A stretch of 64,000 nt of DNA from Saccharomonospora piscinae (GCF_005862235.1 NZ_VCEK01000001.1:868001-932000); one strand, 5' to 3'; shown: positions 1 through 9,434, counted from the first letter of the stretch. A program made the numbers and translations. The notes: a model not told the origin generated them from the letters alone.

Positions 1-2
1 GT

Positions 3-812
3 TCACGTGTGTGCCTCCTCCCCCAGGTAGGCCCGCACCACGGCGGGGTTCGCGGCGATCTCGTCGGGGCCGCCCGTGGCGATGACCCGGCCGAAGTCGA
101 GGACGGTGATGCGGTCGCACACCGACATCACGAGATCCATGTGGTGATCGACCAGGACCACGGCCATCCGGTCGGACAGGCCGCGCACCAGCTCGCCCAG
201 CTCACCCATGTCGTCGTGGCCGAGCCCGCTGGCCGGCTCGTCGAGCAGCAGCAGCTCGGGCTCCGAGACCAGGGCCCTGGCGAGCGCCACCCGCTTGCGA
301 ATCGGGTAGGGCAGGCTGTCCGGATAGGCCGCGGCGCAGCCGTCCACGTCGAGGTCCCGCAACGCCCGCTGTGCTCTGTTCCGCACCGCGCGCTCGTCGG
401 CGACCGACCGGGGCAGCCCAAACAGCGCGGAGGCGAACCCGCTGCGGCGGAACCGGTCCGCGCCCACCATCACGTTCTCCAGCACGGTCAGTCCGCGGAA
501 CAGTCCGAGTCCCTGCAGAGTGCGCGCGATACCCCTGGCGGCCAGCTCGTGCGGTCGCGGCGGCGGCACCGGGTCACCGCGCCACCGCACCGACGGCGAC
601 TCGGCGGCCGTGAACCCGCAGCACACGTTGAACAGGGTGGTCTTGCCCGCGCCGTTGGGGCCGATGACCCCGTGAACCTCGTGGGGCCACGCGGCCAGCG
701 ACACGTCCTCCAGCGCCGTGAGTCCACCGAACCGCACGGTCACGCCGTCGATCTGGAACAGGGGGTGTCGCTCCCGCGGGGTGTCGCCGGAGCCGCCGCT
801 ACGTTGCCGCAC
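3..812 (-). CDS. Branched-chain amino acid-type ABC transporter ATPase (LivG-like)
   Basis: Cytoplasmic ATPase that would power uptake of a branched-chain amino acid or similar small substrate (HAAT family). Seen: Walker A GPNGAGKTTL, Walker B LLLLDEP, a D-loop-like SGLGHDD and the switch histidine in VLVDHH. The ABC signature is atypical: where LivG proteins have LPYGQ this one reads LPYPIRKR. I chose GTG at 812 (269 residues) because GAAAGGG lies 7 bases upstream; the frame stays open further upstream but starts in an arginine-rich, non-conserved stretch. The partner permease, LivF and binding-protein genes must lie beyond the left edge. Family confident, substrate unknown. Confidence 0.85.
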   Translation of the reverse strand: MRQRSGGSGDTPRERHPLFQIDGVTVRFGGLTALEDVSLAAWPHEVHGVIGPNGAGKTTLFNVCCGFTAAESPSVRWRGDPVPPPRPHELAARGIARTLQGLGLFRGLTVLENVMVGADRFRRSGFASALFGLPRSVADERAVRNRAQRALRDLDVDGCAAAYPDSLPYPIRKRVALARALVSEPELLLLDEPASGLGHDDMGELGELVRGLSDRMAVVLVDHHMDLVMSVCDRITVLDFGRVIATGGPDEIAANPAVVRAYLGEEAHT

Positions 813-900
813 GCTCGTGCCCTTTCGCCGCTGGCGTCGTCGCCACTGCCGCCGACCTCGGCCGGGGTGGGACAAGCTTCGTGCCGGACGCCCAACGACG

Positions 901-1006
901 GCCATAGGCGCAGCGCCCAAGATTTCGGGGTGCCGATGGGCTCAGCGCCCGGTGCCGGTGGACGAAGCGCCCCACGACATGCCAGGGTTACTGCGACGAC
1001 GACGGC
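901..1006. repeat. Direct repeat copy A (pairs with 9435-9539)
   Basis: About 92 bases here match 9435-9526 in the same orientation with five substitutions and one single-base indel. The match fades just past the point where copy B enters the start of the PucR-type gene, whose ATG is ACG here. The core can fold: GGCGC/GCGCC and CCCA/TGGG arms are retained, as is a GTGG/CCAC hairpin. This copy lies upstream of the ABC ATPase and downstream of the pirin gene. No coding potential or terminal inverted repeats seen. Confidence 0.85.
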
Positions 1007-1078
1007 GGCAGCGACGGCGCTGTGGCGCGCTGCGAGCGTTCCGACCGGGCGCGGCGCGGCAACATCCGCGCGGTGACC

Positions 1079-2074
1079 CTACTCGCGCGGGAGCAGCCTG
1101 GATTTCGGCAGCGGCGGCGCGGGCAACGGCCTCGGGTGGCCGGGCGGGAACGTGCCGAACAGGGCGGGCTTGCCCGCGTCTCGCGGATCGGCGGTGTCGA
1201 AGCCGAGTTCGGCCTGGTACCGGCGCCGGTACTCGACGATCTCGTCGTGGTCACGCCCGACGAAGTTCCACCACATCACGATCTGCTCTCCCAGCGGAAC
1301 GCCACCCAGCAGGAGCACGCGGGTCGGCGCGTCGCCCGCGGTGATGACCACCGTCTCGGCTCCGGCGGGGACGTAGGCCAGTGAACGGTGGTCGACGGCG
1401 ACCGAGTTCACGGTGACCTCCCCGCTCTCGGCGAGCACGGCGTGCTCGAAGTCGGCTCGGACGGTGAGTCGTGCTGAGCAGCCGGGCTCGATGAGCAGTT
1501 CGGCACCGAGCAGGTCGGGAGTCAGGGTCTCGACCGGGGAGACCGAACCGAGCAGCTCGCCGATGAACACGCGAGCCGTGACCCCGGACAGCGTCACCGG
1601 CTCGGGAACGTAGTGCGCGAACGCGTTGCCGGCGAAGCGCGTCGCGTCCGGCAGCGCGTACCAGAGCTGCACCCCGTGCAGGGTGCTCGTCCCGCTGTGG
1701 CTGATCTCCTGGTGGGAGATGCCACGGCCCGCGATCATCAGGTTGAGCTCTCCCGGCACGACCGAGGCCGTGTTGCCGCCGGAGTCGAGATGCTCGACGC
1801 GCCCGGTGAACAGCCAGGAGACCGTGGCGAGTCCCGTATGCGGGTGTCGCGGCACCAGCATCCCGCCGCTTGCCGAGACGTCGTCGGGACCGTAGTGATC
1901 CAGAAAGCACCACGCTCCCACCAACGACCGCCGCCGCTGCGGGAGCGTGCGGTACACGGTCATCGTCCGCGGACCGCCGAGCGGAACGAGGCGCGGCTCA
2001 AGGCGCTGCACGGCCGTACACGGCTGCCCGGACTCCAGAACCTCCAGATCGGGGCGTGCCTCGGCGTTGCTCAT
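1079..2074 (-). CDS. Pirin family protein
   Basis: Bicupin of the pirin family, 331 residues, cytoplasmic; relatives act as metal-dependent quercetinase-like enzymes or redox-sensing cofactors. Seen: the cupin-1 metal-site segment (PRHPHTGLATVSW, with HPH and a later GRGISHQE) in the N-terminal half, then a second cupin with a pirin_C-like end (GEQIVMWWNFVGR). The ATG at 2074 overlaps the TGA of the upstream AhpD-like gene (ATGA), so the two should be co-translated. Both are probably controlled by the divergent TetR operator at 2598. A longer open frame extends upstream, but it runs out of frame through the neighbour and is rejected. Natural substrate unknown. Confidence 0.9.
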   Translation of the reverse strand: MSNAEARPDLEVLESGQPCTAVQRLEPRLVPLGGPRTMTVYRTLPQRRRSLVGAWCFLDHYGPDDVSASGGMLVPRHPHTGLATVSWLFTGRVEHLDSGGNTASVVPGELNLMIAGRGISHQEISHSGTSTLHGVQLWYALPDATRFAGNAFAHYVPEPVTLSGVTARVFIGELLGSVSPVETLTPDLLGAELLIEPGCSARLTVRADFEHAVLAESGEVTVNSVAVDHRSLAYVPAGAETVVITAGDAPTRVLLLGGVPLGEQIVMWWNFVGRDHDEIVEYRRRYQAELGFDTADPRDAGKPALFGTFPPGHPRPLPAPPLPKSRLLPRE

Positions 2075-2544
2075 CGAACGAGTTTCCCTTCGGAATCGCG
2101 GGGACGCACCGGGTGCCCGCTGAGGATGGAGATCCGGTTGAAGGCATTGATCGTGACCGCCACCCATTCGGCCGCCACGAACGTCTCGTCGCCGAGCACG
2201 GATCGCGCGCCCGACAGATCGGCGGCGGACTCCTCGGTGAGGGGCAGGACCGTGGACGCTTCGGTCACCGCCAGTACCGCTCTTTCGCGCTCGTCGAACA
2301 CCCCGGTCTCCCGCCAGCCCGGCAGCAGGTCCAGTTTCTGTTGCCGGATCCCGGCCTGTCTCGCCTCGCGCGAATGCAGGTCCAGGCAGAACGCGCACCC
2401 GTTGAGCTGCGAGGCACGGACCTTGATGAGCTCGGACTCCTGCGCCGACAGCCCCCGCCGCGACGTGGCCTCCCGGATCGCCGCCGAGAACGCACTCGCG
2501 GCTCGCCATGCCTCGGGCATGACCTTGTCCAAGAACGGACTCAT
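2071..2544 (-). CDS. Carboxymuconolactone decarboxylase / AhpD-like protein
   Basis: 157-residue all-helical AhpD-fold protein. Seen: the redox-active motif NGCAFCLDLHSREAR (CxxC followed by His), typical of alkylhydroperoxidase-type members of this family, preceded by ELIKVRASQ. It probably reduces peroxides or serves as a thiol-dependent antioxidant. It is first in a two-gene unit with pirin and is transcribed away from the TetR gene at 2621. A plausible -10 (TATAGT, 2584-2589 on this strand) lies next to the TetR-type palindrome 2598-2612, so repression followed by release by an electrophile or oxidant is a reasonable inference. Confidence 0.88.
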   Translation of the reverse strand: MSPFLDKVMPEAWRAASAFSAAIREATSRRGLSAQESELIKVRASQLNGCAFCLDLHSREARQAGIRQQKLDLLPGWRETGVFDERERAVLAVTEASTVLPLTEESAADLSGARSVLGDETFVAAEWVAVTINAFNRISILSGHPVRPRDSEGKLVR

Positions 2545-2597
2545 GGGTCTCCTCTTCCGCCTCGACGGCGCTTGTTCCTACCAACTATAGGCACTTA

Positions 2598-2612
2598 CCT
2601 ACATGCTGTAGG
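2598..2612. promoter_or_regulatory. Perfect palindrome, probable TetR operator
   Basis: CCTACA-TGC-TGTAGG is a perfect 6-base inverted repeat midway between the divergent AhpD-like (start 2544) and TetR (start 2621) genes. It sits where the -35 of the leftward promoter would be and just ahead of the TetR start, so a bound dimer could repress both directions. Confidence 0.65.
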
Positions 2613-2620
2613 CTTGGCGC

Positions 2621-3226
2621 GTGCCCCGATCACACCTCTCCGCCGCGGACGTCGTCGATGCGGCTGCCGCGCTCGCCGACGACGTCGGGTTCGACGCCGT
2701 GTCGTTCTCGGCCGTGGCTCGATCGCTGGGAGTGCGAGCACCGAGCCTGTACTCGCACGTGCGCGATCTCGCGGCGCTTCGGGACGCGCTCGCCGAGTCG
2801 GCCCTGCGCGATCTCAGCGAACGGATCTCCCACGCGATCGCGGGACGATCCGGCGCGTCCGCACTGCGCGGCCTCGCGAACGCGCATCGAGCCCTGGCCA
2901 CCGAGTCCCCGGGCCGATGGCAGGCGCTCCAGCGGCGAGTCGGCGCGTCCGTGGTCGGCTCGGGCGCGGCCCGCGCCGTCGTCGAGCTGACGAGCGCGGT
3001 GCTGCGCGGCTACGCCCTTCCCGAGCGCGAGCACGTTCACGCCATCCGGCTGATCGGCAGTGCGATCAACGGCTTCATCACTCTCGAGTCCTCGGGAGGC
3101 TTCGACCACAGCGATCCAGCACCGGACGCCTCCTGGGAGCGGGCACTCGACGCCCTCGACTCGCTGCTGTGCGCGTGGCCGGCCGGGGCGGACGACAACA
3201 CCGGAACCAAGGGGGAGCACCAATGA
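2621..3226 (+). CDS. TetR family transcriptional regulator
   Basis: 201-residue dimeric repressor. Seen: an N-terminal TetR helix-turn-helix (VSFSAVARSLGVRAPSLYSHV, about residues 28-48) and a C-terminal ligand domain of the WHG type (ALRGYALPE... region with a conserved SAINGF). The start is GTG with no clear Shine-Dalgarno sequence, only 8 bases after the palindrome at 2598-2612, so the transcript may be short or leaderless. Its stop overlaps the ATG of the SGNH hydrolase (ATGA), giving a regulator-enzyme operon divergent from AhpD-like/pirin. Effector unknown. Confidence 0.9.
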   Translation: MPRSHLSAADVVDAAAALADDVGFDAVSFSAVARSLGVRAPSLYSHVRDLAALRDALAESALRDLSERISHAIAGRSGASALRGLANAHRALATESPGRWQALQRRVGASVVGSGAARAVVELTSAVLRGYALPEREHVHAIRLIGSAINGFITLESSGGFDHSDPAPDASWERALDALDSLLCAWPAGADDNTGTKGEHQ

Positions 3227-4374
3227 CGATCCGCACACCTCTCACGCCCGCACTGCTGCGTGGATTCGAGCACCTCGAAACAACGTCCCGCGGGCTGCGG
3301 CCCCATCGGCTTCCCGACTGGGTCACCGCTCGGTTCCCCGACCCGCAGCTGCTGTCCAGGGAGGTGCAGCCCTCCGGTGTGCGGGTGGCGATGCGCACCG
3401 AGGCGCGGCACATCGAACTCGTCACCCATCCCACTCACCTCGCCTACCGGGGGCTCGACCGTCCCCGAGGCAGCATCGACCTGATCGTGGACCACCAGCT
3501 CGTCGCGAGCGATCCGCTCACCGGAGGTGATGTGCTCGAGACGGATCTTGCCACCGGTGAGACCGCACTCGCCGGTGGCCCGCTCCACATCGCGCGCTTC
3601 GAGGGACTCGTGGCAGGCGAGAAGCTCGTGGAGCTGTGGCTGCCGCACAACGAGTCGATCGAGCTCGTCGAGCTCCGCACCGACGCGGCCGTGTCTCCCG
3701 CACCACTCGGCGCACGGCGCTGGCTGCACCACGGAAGCTCGATCAGTCAGGGCTCCAACGCCACCACACCGGCCCGGACCTGGCCGGCTCTCGCGGCCCG
3801 GATCGGACGGGTCGAACTGCGTAACCTCGGTTTCGGCGGCAGCGCGCTCGTCGACCCGTTCATGGCGCGGATCATCCGCGACACCCCGGCCGAGTTCATC
3901 AGCGTCAAGCTCGGCATCAACGTCGTCAACGCGGACAGCATGCGCCGTCGGGCGTTCGACCCCGCGGTACACGGTTTCCTCGACACCATCCGCGACGGCC
4001 ACCCCACGACACCGCTGCTGGTCGTCTCGCCCATTCACTGCGGCATCCACGAGCACACCCCGGGGCCCGGCATGTTCGACCCCGACAGCTTCGGCAACGG
4101 ACAGGTGCGGTTCGCGGCCTCCGGACGAGCGGGCGACACGGAGCAGGGGCGTCTCACCCTCACGGTCGTCCGCGACGCGCTCGCCGCCATCGTCGAGCAA
4201 CGGCAGGACCGAAACCTGCACTACCTCGACGGCACCACGCTCTACGGACGGGCCGACGCCGGCGATCACCCCCTTCCCGATGCGCTGCACCCCGATACCA
4301 CCACTCACGAGTTGATCGCCACGCGCTTCGCCGACCACGCATTCCGCGTCGGCGGTCCGTTCGCGACGGTGTGA
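3223..4374 (+). CDS. SGNH/GDSL-type hydrolase with SsfX3-like N-terminal domain
   Basis: 383-residue esterase or acyltransferase-like protein. Residues about 1-160 form a beta-rich N-terminal domain like the one preceding the catalytic domain in SsfX3-type proteins. The SGNH core follows: block I GSSISQG supplies Ser, then GFGGSALVD (Gly), LGINVVN (Asn) and DALHPD (Asp/His). The classical GDSL is replaced by GSSI, as in that subgroup. No signal peptide, so it acts in the cytoplasm. It is translationally coupled to the TetR regulator by ATGA. SsfX3 itself is an acyltransferase in tetracycline-type biosynthesis, but no such cluster is present, so the substrate remains unknown. Confidence 0.8.
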   Translation: MTIRTPLTPALLRGFEHLETTSRGLRPHRLPDWVTARFPDPQLLSREVQPSGVRVAMRTEARHIELVTHPTHLAYRGLDRPRGSIDLIVDHQLVASDPLTGGDVLETDLATGETALAGGPLHIARFEGLVAGEKLVELWLPHNESIELVELRTDAAVSPAPLGARRWLHHGSSISQGSNATTPARTWPALAARIGRVELRNLGFGGSALVDPFMARIIRDTPAEFISVKLGINVVNADSMRRRAFDPAVHGFLDTIRDGHPTTPLLVVSPIHCGIHEHTPGPGMFDPDSFGNGQVRFAASGRAGDTEQGRLTLTVVRDALAAIVEQRQDRNLHYLDGTTLYGRADAGDHPLPDALHPDTTTHELIATRFADHAFRVGGPFATV

Positions 4375-4409
4375 GAAGCCCGGGCGGGCCTCCCATGCCG
4401 TCCGGCAGC

Positions 4410-5702
<1,293 letters not shown>

Positions 5703-5718
<16 letters not shown>

Positions 5719-6416
5719 CCGACTGTCCTTTCACTGGGCTTCCGGTTCATGGTCGCTCCGGAAAGTGCCGCCGGAGCGGCGACGTTGGTGAGCGCGCGAA
5801 GCCGCGTGACGTCGACATCGGCTCCGAACGCGGGGGTGCCGGGCTCGAGCCGAGCGCCCGCCGCGAGGTCGCCGACGGTGAGCGGATCGAATCCGAGCGC
5901 ATCGGTCAGCTTCGCGACCACGGCGACGTCATCGGGCGAGTCGCCGGCGATCGCGATCGCCTTACGCTCGCCGGCGCCTGAGGGACGAGCCTCCTCTTCG
6001 AGGTCGTGATAGCCCATGTGGTTGAAGGCCTTCACGATCCGCGCGCCCGCCAGGAAACGCTGCACGATTTCGCTCGACGACGTACCGGGCGGCACGATCG
6101 TGTCGCGGGGACCGTCGATCTCCCACCAATGGTTCATCGCATCGACGACCAGCTTGTCTCGCAGCTCAGGAACCGGGAGAGCGCGATGCTTGCTGAGCGG
6201 GAGAGCGAGGATCACCACGTCCGCGGCGCCCGCGGCCTCGGCCGGCCACACGGCGGTCGCACCGGGGGTGAGCACCTCGGTCGTCAGCGCGATCTTGGCG
6301 GGGTCGCCGGACCCGGAGACGAAGACCCGATACCCCGCGGCGACCGCCAGGCGCGCCAGGACGGTACCGACTTTCCCCGCACCCAGGATTCCGATCGTGG
6401 TGATCGGCGCGTTCAT
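5703..6416 (-). CDS. F420/NADP(H) oxidoreductase-like Rossmann protein
   Basis: 237-residue Rossmann-fold protein. Seen: N-terminal dinucleotide motif [16 protein letters not shown], then VVILALPL and [11 protein letters not shown], the pattern of the NADP_oxred_F420 family that includes F420-dependent NADP reductases. The cofactor cannot be settled from sequence alone. It overlaps the upstream LLM oxidoreductase by ATGA (6413-6416) and the downstream GNAT by 16 bases. Pairing with an LLM enzyme suggests it supplies a reduced deazaflavin or nicotinamide cofactor to that enzyme; this is inferred from position. Confidence 0.82.
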
Positions 6417-7483
6417 CGGGTCGCTCCCGCGGTACCGGCGGGCTGTTCGGCCAGAAGCTCACGGACCCGGGGAATGACCTGAGTGCCGTACAGTTCGACC
6501 GAACGCAGCCGGGCCGAGGCGGCGACGGTGCCCGCAGCGGAGTAGATCATGTCGAACCGGCCCGCGTTCAGCACCCGGATGGCGTGGGCGATCTTGTTCG
6601 CGACCGTCTCAACAGAACCGACATAGAGCGATCCGTGCTCCACCTCGGCGTCGAACTCGTCCCGGCGAATCGGTGGCCAGCCGCGCAGCGCCCCGATCCG
6701 GTCGCGAATCTCTGAGTATCCCGGGTAGAACAGCGTCCTGGCTTCGTCATCGGTGGTGGCGACGAAGCCGGGCGAGTGCATCCCGACCGGCCGTGCGGTG
6801 GTACCGAATTTCTGGCTCGCCCGCCGGTACAAGTCCACGTAGGGGGCGAAGCGGTCAGGGGCTCCGCCGATGATGGCGAGCATGAGCCGGAACCCGTAGC
6901 GGGCGGTGCGGACCACCGACTGCGGCGACCCGCCGACTCCCACCCAGGTACTGAGGCGCCCCGAATCGGTCTTCGGGTACACGTCCGCCTCGTGCAGAGC
7001 GGCACGGGTGGTGCCCTCCCACGTGACCGGCGTTTCGTCCAGGAGCCGGTGGAACAGATCGATCTTTTCGTCGAACAGCACCTCGTAGTCTTTCAGGTCG
7101 TGCCCGAACAGCGGGAACGACTCCGTGAATGAACCCCGCCCGAGAATCACCTCGGCGCGGCCGTGGGAGAGTGCGTCGACAGTCGCGAACCGTTGGAAAA
7201 CCCGCACCGGATCGTCCGAGGACAGCACCGTCACCCCCGAGGCGAGCCGAATACGCTTCGTGGCGGTCGCGATTCCTGCCAGCACCGTTTCCGGACTGGA
7301 GATCGCGTACTCCGGCCGGTGGTGTTCGCCCAGCGCGACCACGTCGATGCCGACCTGATCCGCCAGGGTCGCCTCGGTGACCGCGGCGCGGATCGCCTGC
7401 GCGTGCGAGACGATCTCGCCCCTGTCGTCGCGGGGCCGGTCTCCGAAGCTGTCGACACCGAACTCGATCCGCGAGACATCCAT
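6413..7483 (-). CDS. LLM-class flavin-dependent oxidoreductase
   Basis: 356-residue bacterial-luciferase-like TIM barrel. Seen: an N-terminal strand [20 protein letters not shown], then [21 protein letters not shown] and [11 protein letters not shown], which are conserved in FMN- or F420-dependent monooxygenases. It is first in a three-gene overlapping operon with the reductase and GNAT genes. The long symmetrical operator 7567-7614 lies 84 bases upstream and is the likely control site. Substrate unknown; the neighbours (isochorismatase-like, haloperoxidase-like) suggest catabolism or detoxification of a small organic compound. Confidence 0.88.
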   Translation of the reverse strand: MDVSRIEFGVDSFGDRPRDDRGEIVSHAQAIRAAVTEATLADQVGIDVVALGEHHRPEYAISSPETVLAGIATATKRIRLASGVTVLSSDDPVRVFQRFATVDALSHGRAEVILGRGSFTESFPLFGHDLKDYEVLFDEKIDLFHRLLDETPVTWEGTTRAALHEADVYPKTDSGRLSTWVGVGGSPQSVVRTARYGFRLMLAIIGGAPDRFAPYVDLYRRASQKFGTTARPVGMHSPGFVATTDDEARTLFYPGYSEIRDRIGALRGWPPIRRDEFDAEVEHGSLYVGSVETVANKIAHAIRVLNAGRFDMIYSAAGTVAASARLRSVELYGTQVIPRVRELLAEQPAGTAGATR

Positions 7484-7566
7484 CGTGTGCTACTCCTTCA
7501 AGGCCAGGTCGTGCCACGGAGCGCCGGGGCGGTCGTCGGCGGAGGGCGATCGCGACTCTCCATCGT

Positions 7567-7614
7567 TTTGTTGACGTGTCAATCATGCCCGCTCGTGGTT
7601 GACACGTCAACAAA
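7567..7614. promoter_or_regulatory. Perfect 16-bp inverted repeat containing two TTGACNNGTCAA sites
   Basis: The arm at 7567-7582 ends in TTGACGTGTCAA and the arm at 7599-7614 begins with TTGACACGTCAA. The arms are exact reverse complements across a 16-base spacer, and each 12-base site is itself a 5+2+5 palindrome. This looks like a double operator for a dimeric TetR- or MarR-type regulator, placed upstream of the LLM operon. No TetR/MarR gene is adjacent. Confidence 0.7.
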
Positions 7615-7667
7615 TGCGGGTGGCGGAGCCGCGACGGCCCCGCCCCTCCCGCCGCGCGGATCCAGTG

Positions 7668-8330
7668 CTACACACCAGCACCATCAGCCGTAGGCGTGGC
7701 CAGAAGTTGCAGCTCCCAGGCGAGCGCGATGCCACTACCGCCCGCGTGCTCCTGGAGAACCGGCCCGAGCGCGGCAGCCGTCGACTCGCGGGCCCAGTCG
7801 CGTTGCCAATCACCGGAAACGGCCATCCAGGTGATGGGGACCACGCCTGCCTGCTCCATGCGACGCACCGCCATGTCGTGCGCCTCGGCACTGACTCCGC
7901 CGCTGGCGTCGGTGACGGCGAAGACGTCGTACCCCTCCCCCGCCGCCTGAATGGCGGGCATGGCGACGCAAATCTCGGTCCAGAGCCCGGCAAGGATCAG
8001 CTTCGTGCGCCCCGTCCGCTCCACGGCGTCGACGACCCGGCGGTCCTCCCAGGTGTTGATCAACGTGCGGTTGATCGGCTTCTGGTCCGGGAACACGTCT
8101 TGGAGGCCCTTGATGAGGTGGCCGCCCCGATCTTCGATCACCGTGGTCAGCACCGTGGGAACGTCGAAGACCTTCGCCAGCTTGGCCAGGCCGACGACGT
8201 TGTTGACAATCATGGTCGGTTCGTGGCTGTGCACGTTGGCGAACTGGAATGGCTGGTGGTCGATGAGCACCAGAACGCTCTGTTCGGGGGTGAGCAGCGC
8301 GTCGAGTCCGGCCTTCGCGGTGCGCGTCAC
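7668..8330 (-). CDS. Isochorismatase-like cysteine hydrolase (YcaC type)
   Basis: 220-residue cysteine hydrolase. Seen: LVLIDHQPFQ with the first catalytic Asp, TGRTKLILAGLWTEICVAM with the family Lys segment and the nucleophilic Cys, and a YcaC-like C-terminus. YcaC-type proteins are octameric hydrolases of unknown physiological substrate. GTG start at 8330, with AGGAGG 7 bases upstream. It is divergent from the LysR gene and so is the likely target of that regulator. It precedes the LLM operon, separated by 184 bases containing the double operator. Confidence 0.85.
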   Translation of the reverse strand: MTRTAKAGLDALLTPEQSVLVLIDHQPFQFANVHSHEPTMIVNNVVGLAKLAKVFDVPTVLTTVIEDRGGHLIKGLQDVFPDQKPINRTLINTWEDRRVVDAVERTGRTKLILAGLWTEICVAMPAIQAAGEGYDVFAVTDASGGVSAEAHDMAVRRMEQAGVVPITWMAVSGDWQRDWARESTAAALGPVLQEHAGGSGIALAWELQLLATPTADGAGV

Positions 8331-8430
8331 GATATTGCCTCCTGCGTGGTGGATTGGACCGTGGATGGCGGGAGTCGGATCGGAAAACGTCTCCCGTGGC
8401 CTGACCTGACGCTACGGCGGCCGTCTTCTG

Positions 8431-8445
8431 GAAGTCCAAGACTTC
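8431..8445. promoter_or_regulatory. Palindrome GAAGTC-CAA-GACTTC in the divergent region
   Basis: Perfect 6+3+6 inverted repeat between the isochorismatase-like and LysR genes, 15 bases before the second palindrome at 8460. Two such sites, in a recognition/activation arrangement, fit LysR regulation. Confidence 0.5.
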
Positions 8446-8459
8446 TCCGGGCGAGAGAC

Positions 8460-8476
8460 GATAGGATCCGCCTATC
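8460..8476. promoter_or_regulatory. LysR-type palindrome overlapping the LysR start
   Basis: GATAGG-ATCCG-CCTATC is a perfect 6-base inverted repeat and contains a T-N11-A motif (T8462 to A8474). Its right end coincides with the apparent ATC start of the LysR gene, suggesting autoregulation by steric block. Confidence 0.5.
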
Positions 8477-9403
8477 GATATCAGCCCCCGTGTACTGCGC
8501 TATTTCCTGGCCGTAGCCGAGGAGCTTCATTTCGGCAGGGCGGCCATGCGTCTCTATATCTCCCAGCCGTCGCTGAGTCATCAGATCCGCAAACTCGAGC
8601 AGACCCTCGAAACCCCGCTGTTCGTACGGTCGAGCCGTCGGGTACAGCTCACCGCCGCGGGCCGGACGCTCGCCCACGAGGCGCCGCGAGCACTGGCCGC
8701 GCTGGAGCGAGCCACGCGGCTGACCCGCTTGGCCGGATCGGGCATCGCGACGACGATCCGGCTGGGCTACACCCCGGTCGCGAACTTCGGCACGCTCACG
8801 GCCCTACTGAATGCTCTCCAGGAGGACCACCCCGGTGTCACGGTCGACGCTCGAGAGGTTTTCAGCGCCGAGATCCCCGAACGGCTCCGTGCGGGGGAAC
8901 TGGACATCGGTCTCGCCCTCTCACCGCGGCCCCTGGACGGCATCGGTGGCGAGATTCTGCGCCAGGAGCCCGTTTCCGCGCTACTGAGCACCCGGCATCG
9001 CCTCGCCACCGGACCGGCCATCCCGGTGAGAGCACTGCGCGACGCGACGCTGCTGCTGTTTCCCCGCAAGCTCGCCCCGGCGTACTACGACGGCATCGTC
9101 GCCGCGTGCCACGAAGCGGGCTTCTCACCCGAGATCCGCGCGTTCGAGGACCCTCCGGTGAACGCCATGCTCGCCCGGCTCTCCGGAGGACGTGAGATCG
9201 GCCTGGCCCCGACCGCGTTCGCCGAGCACGCCGCGAAGGCCAGTACCAGCGTCGTCCGCCGCGCTGTCGTCGAGCCGCCGATCATGGCGGAACTCTCCGT
9301 TCTGTGGCCCGCGGACGATCCGTCACCAGCAGTCGCGGGCGTCCTCGCCACCGCCCGACGATGCGCGCAGCGCAACGGATGGCTGTCCGGGCCCTCACCG
9401 TGA
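8474..9403 (+). CDS. LysR family regulator with apparent ATC start codon
   Basis: 309 residues from 8474. Seen: a full LysR winged helix (LRYFLAVAEELHFGRAAM then YISQPSLSHQIRKLE, about residues 8-40) and a C-terminal substrate-binding domain. An in-frame TAG at 8462 leaves only GAT CCG CCT ATC GAT ATC before the conserved domain. There is no in-frame ATG, GTG or TTG until 8546, which would delete half of the helix-turn-helix. ATC at 8474 with AGGA 7 bases upstream restores the usual Met-Asp-N-term spacing. Either ATC initiates, a sequencing error hides an ATG, or the start has decayed. Divergent from the isochorismatase-like gene. Confidence 0.75.
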   Translation: MDISPRVLRYFLAVAEELHFGRAAMRLYISQPSLSHQIRKLEQTLETPLFVRSSRRVQLTAAGRTLAHEAPRALAALERATRLTRLAGSGIATTIRLGYTPVANFGTLTALLNALQEDHPGVTVDAREVFSAEIPERLRAGELDIGLALSPRPLDGIGGEILRQEPVSALLSTRHRLATGPAIPVRALRDATLLLFPRKLAPAYYDGIVAACHEAGFSPEIRAFEDPPVNAMLARLSGGREIGLAPTAFAEHAAKASTSVVRRAVVEPPIMAELSVLWPADDPSPAVAGVLATARRCAQRNGWLSGPSP

Positions 9404-9434
9404 TCTCTTCGGGCGCCGACATCCGTCGCGGGGA

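Noticed and set aside
1079-2584. 501-residue minus-strand open frame covering pirin and running upstream
   Set aside because: The part beyond 2074 is a shadow of the AhpD-like gene in another frame; ATGA coupling and the pirin N-terminus fix the start at 2074.
1870-4374. 834-residue plus-strand open frame
   Set aside because: Only the part from 3223 has protein-like content (SGNH hydrolase); the earlier part is Arg-rich and antisense to pirin/AhpD and out of frame with TetR.
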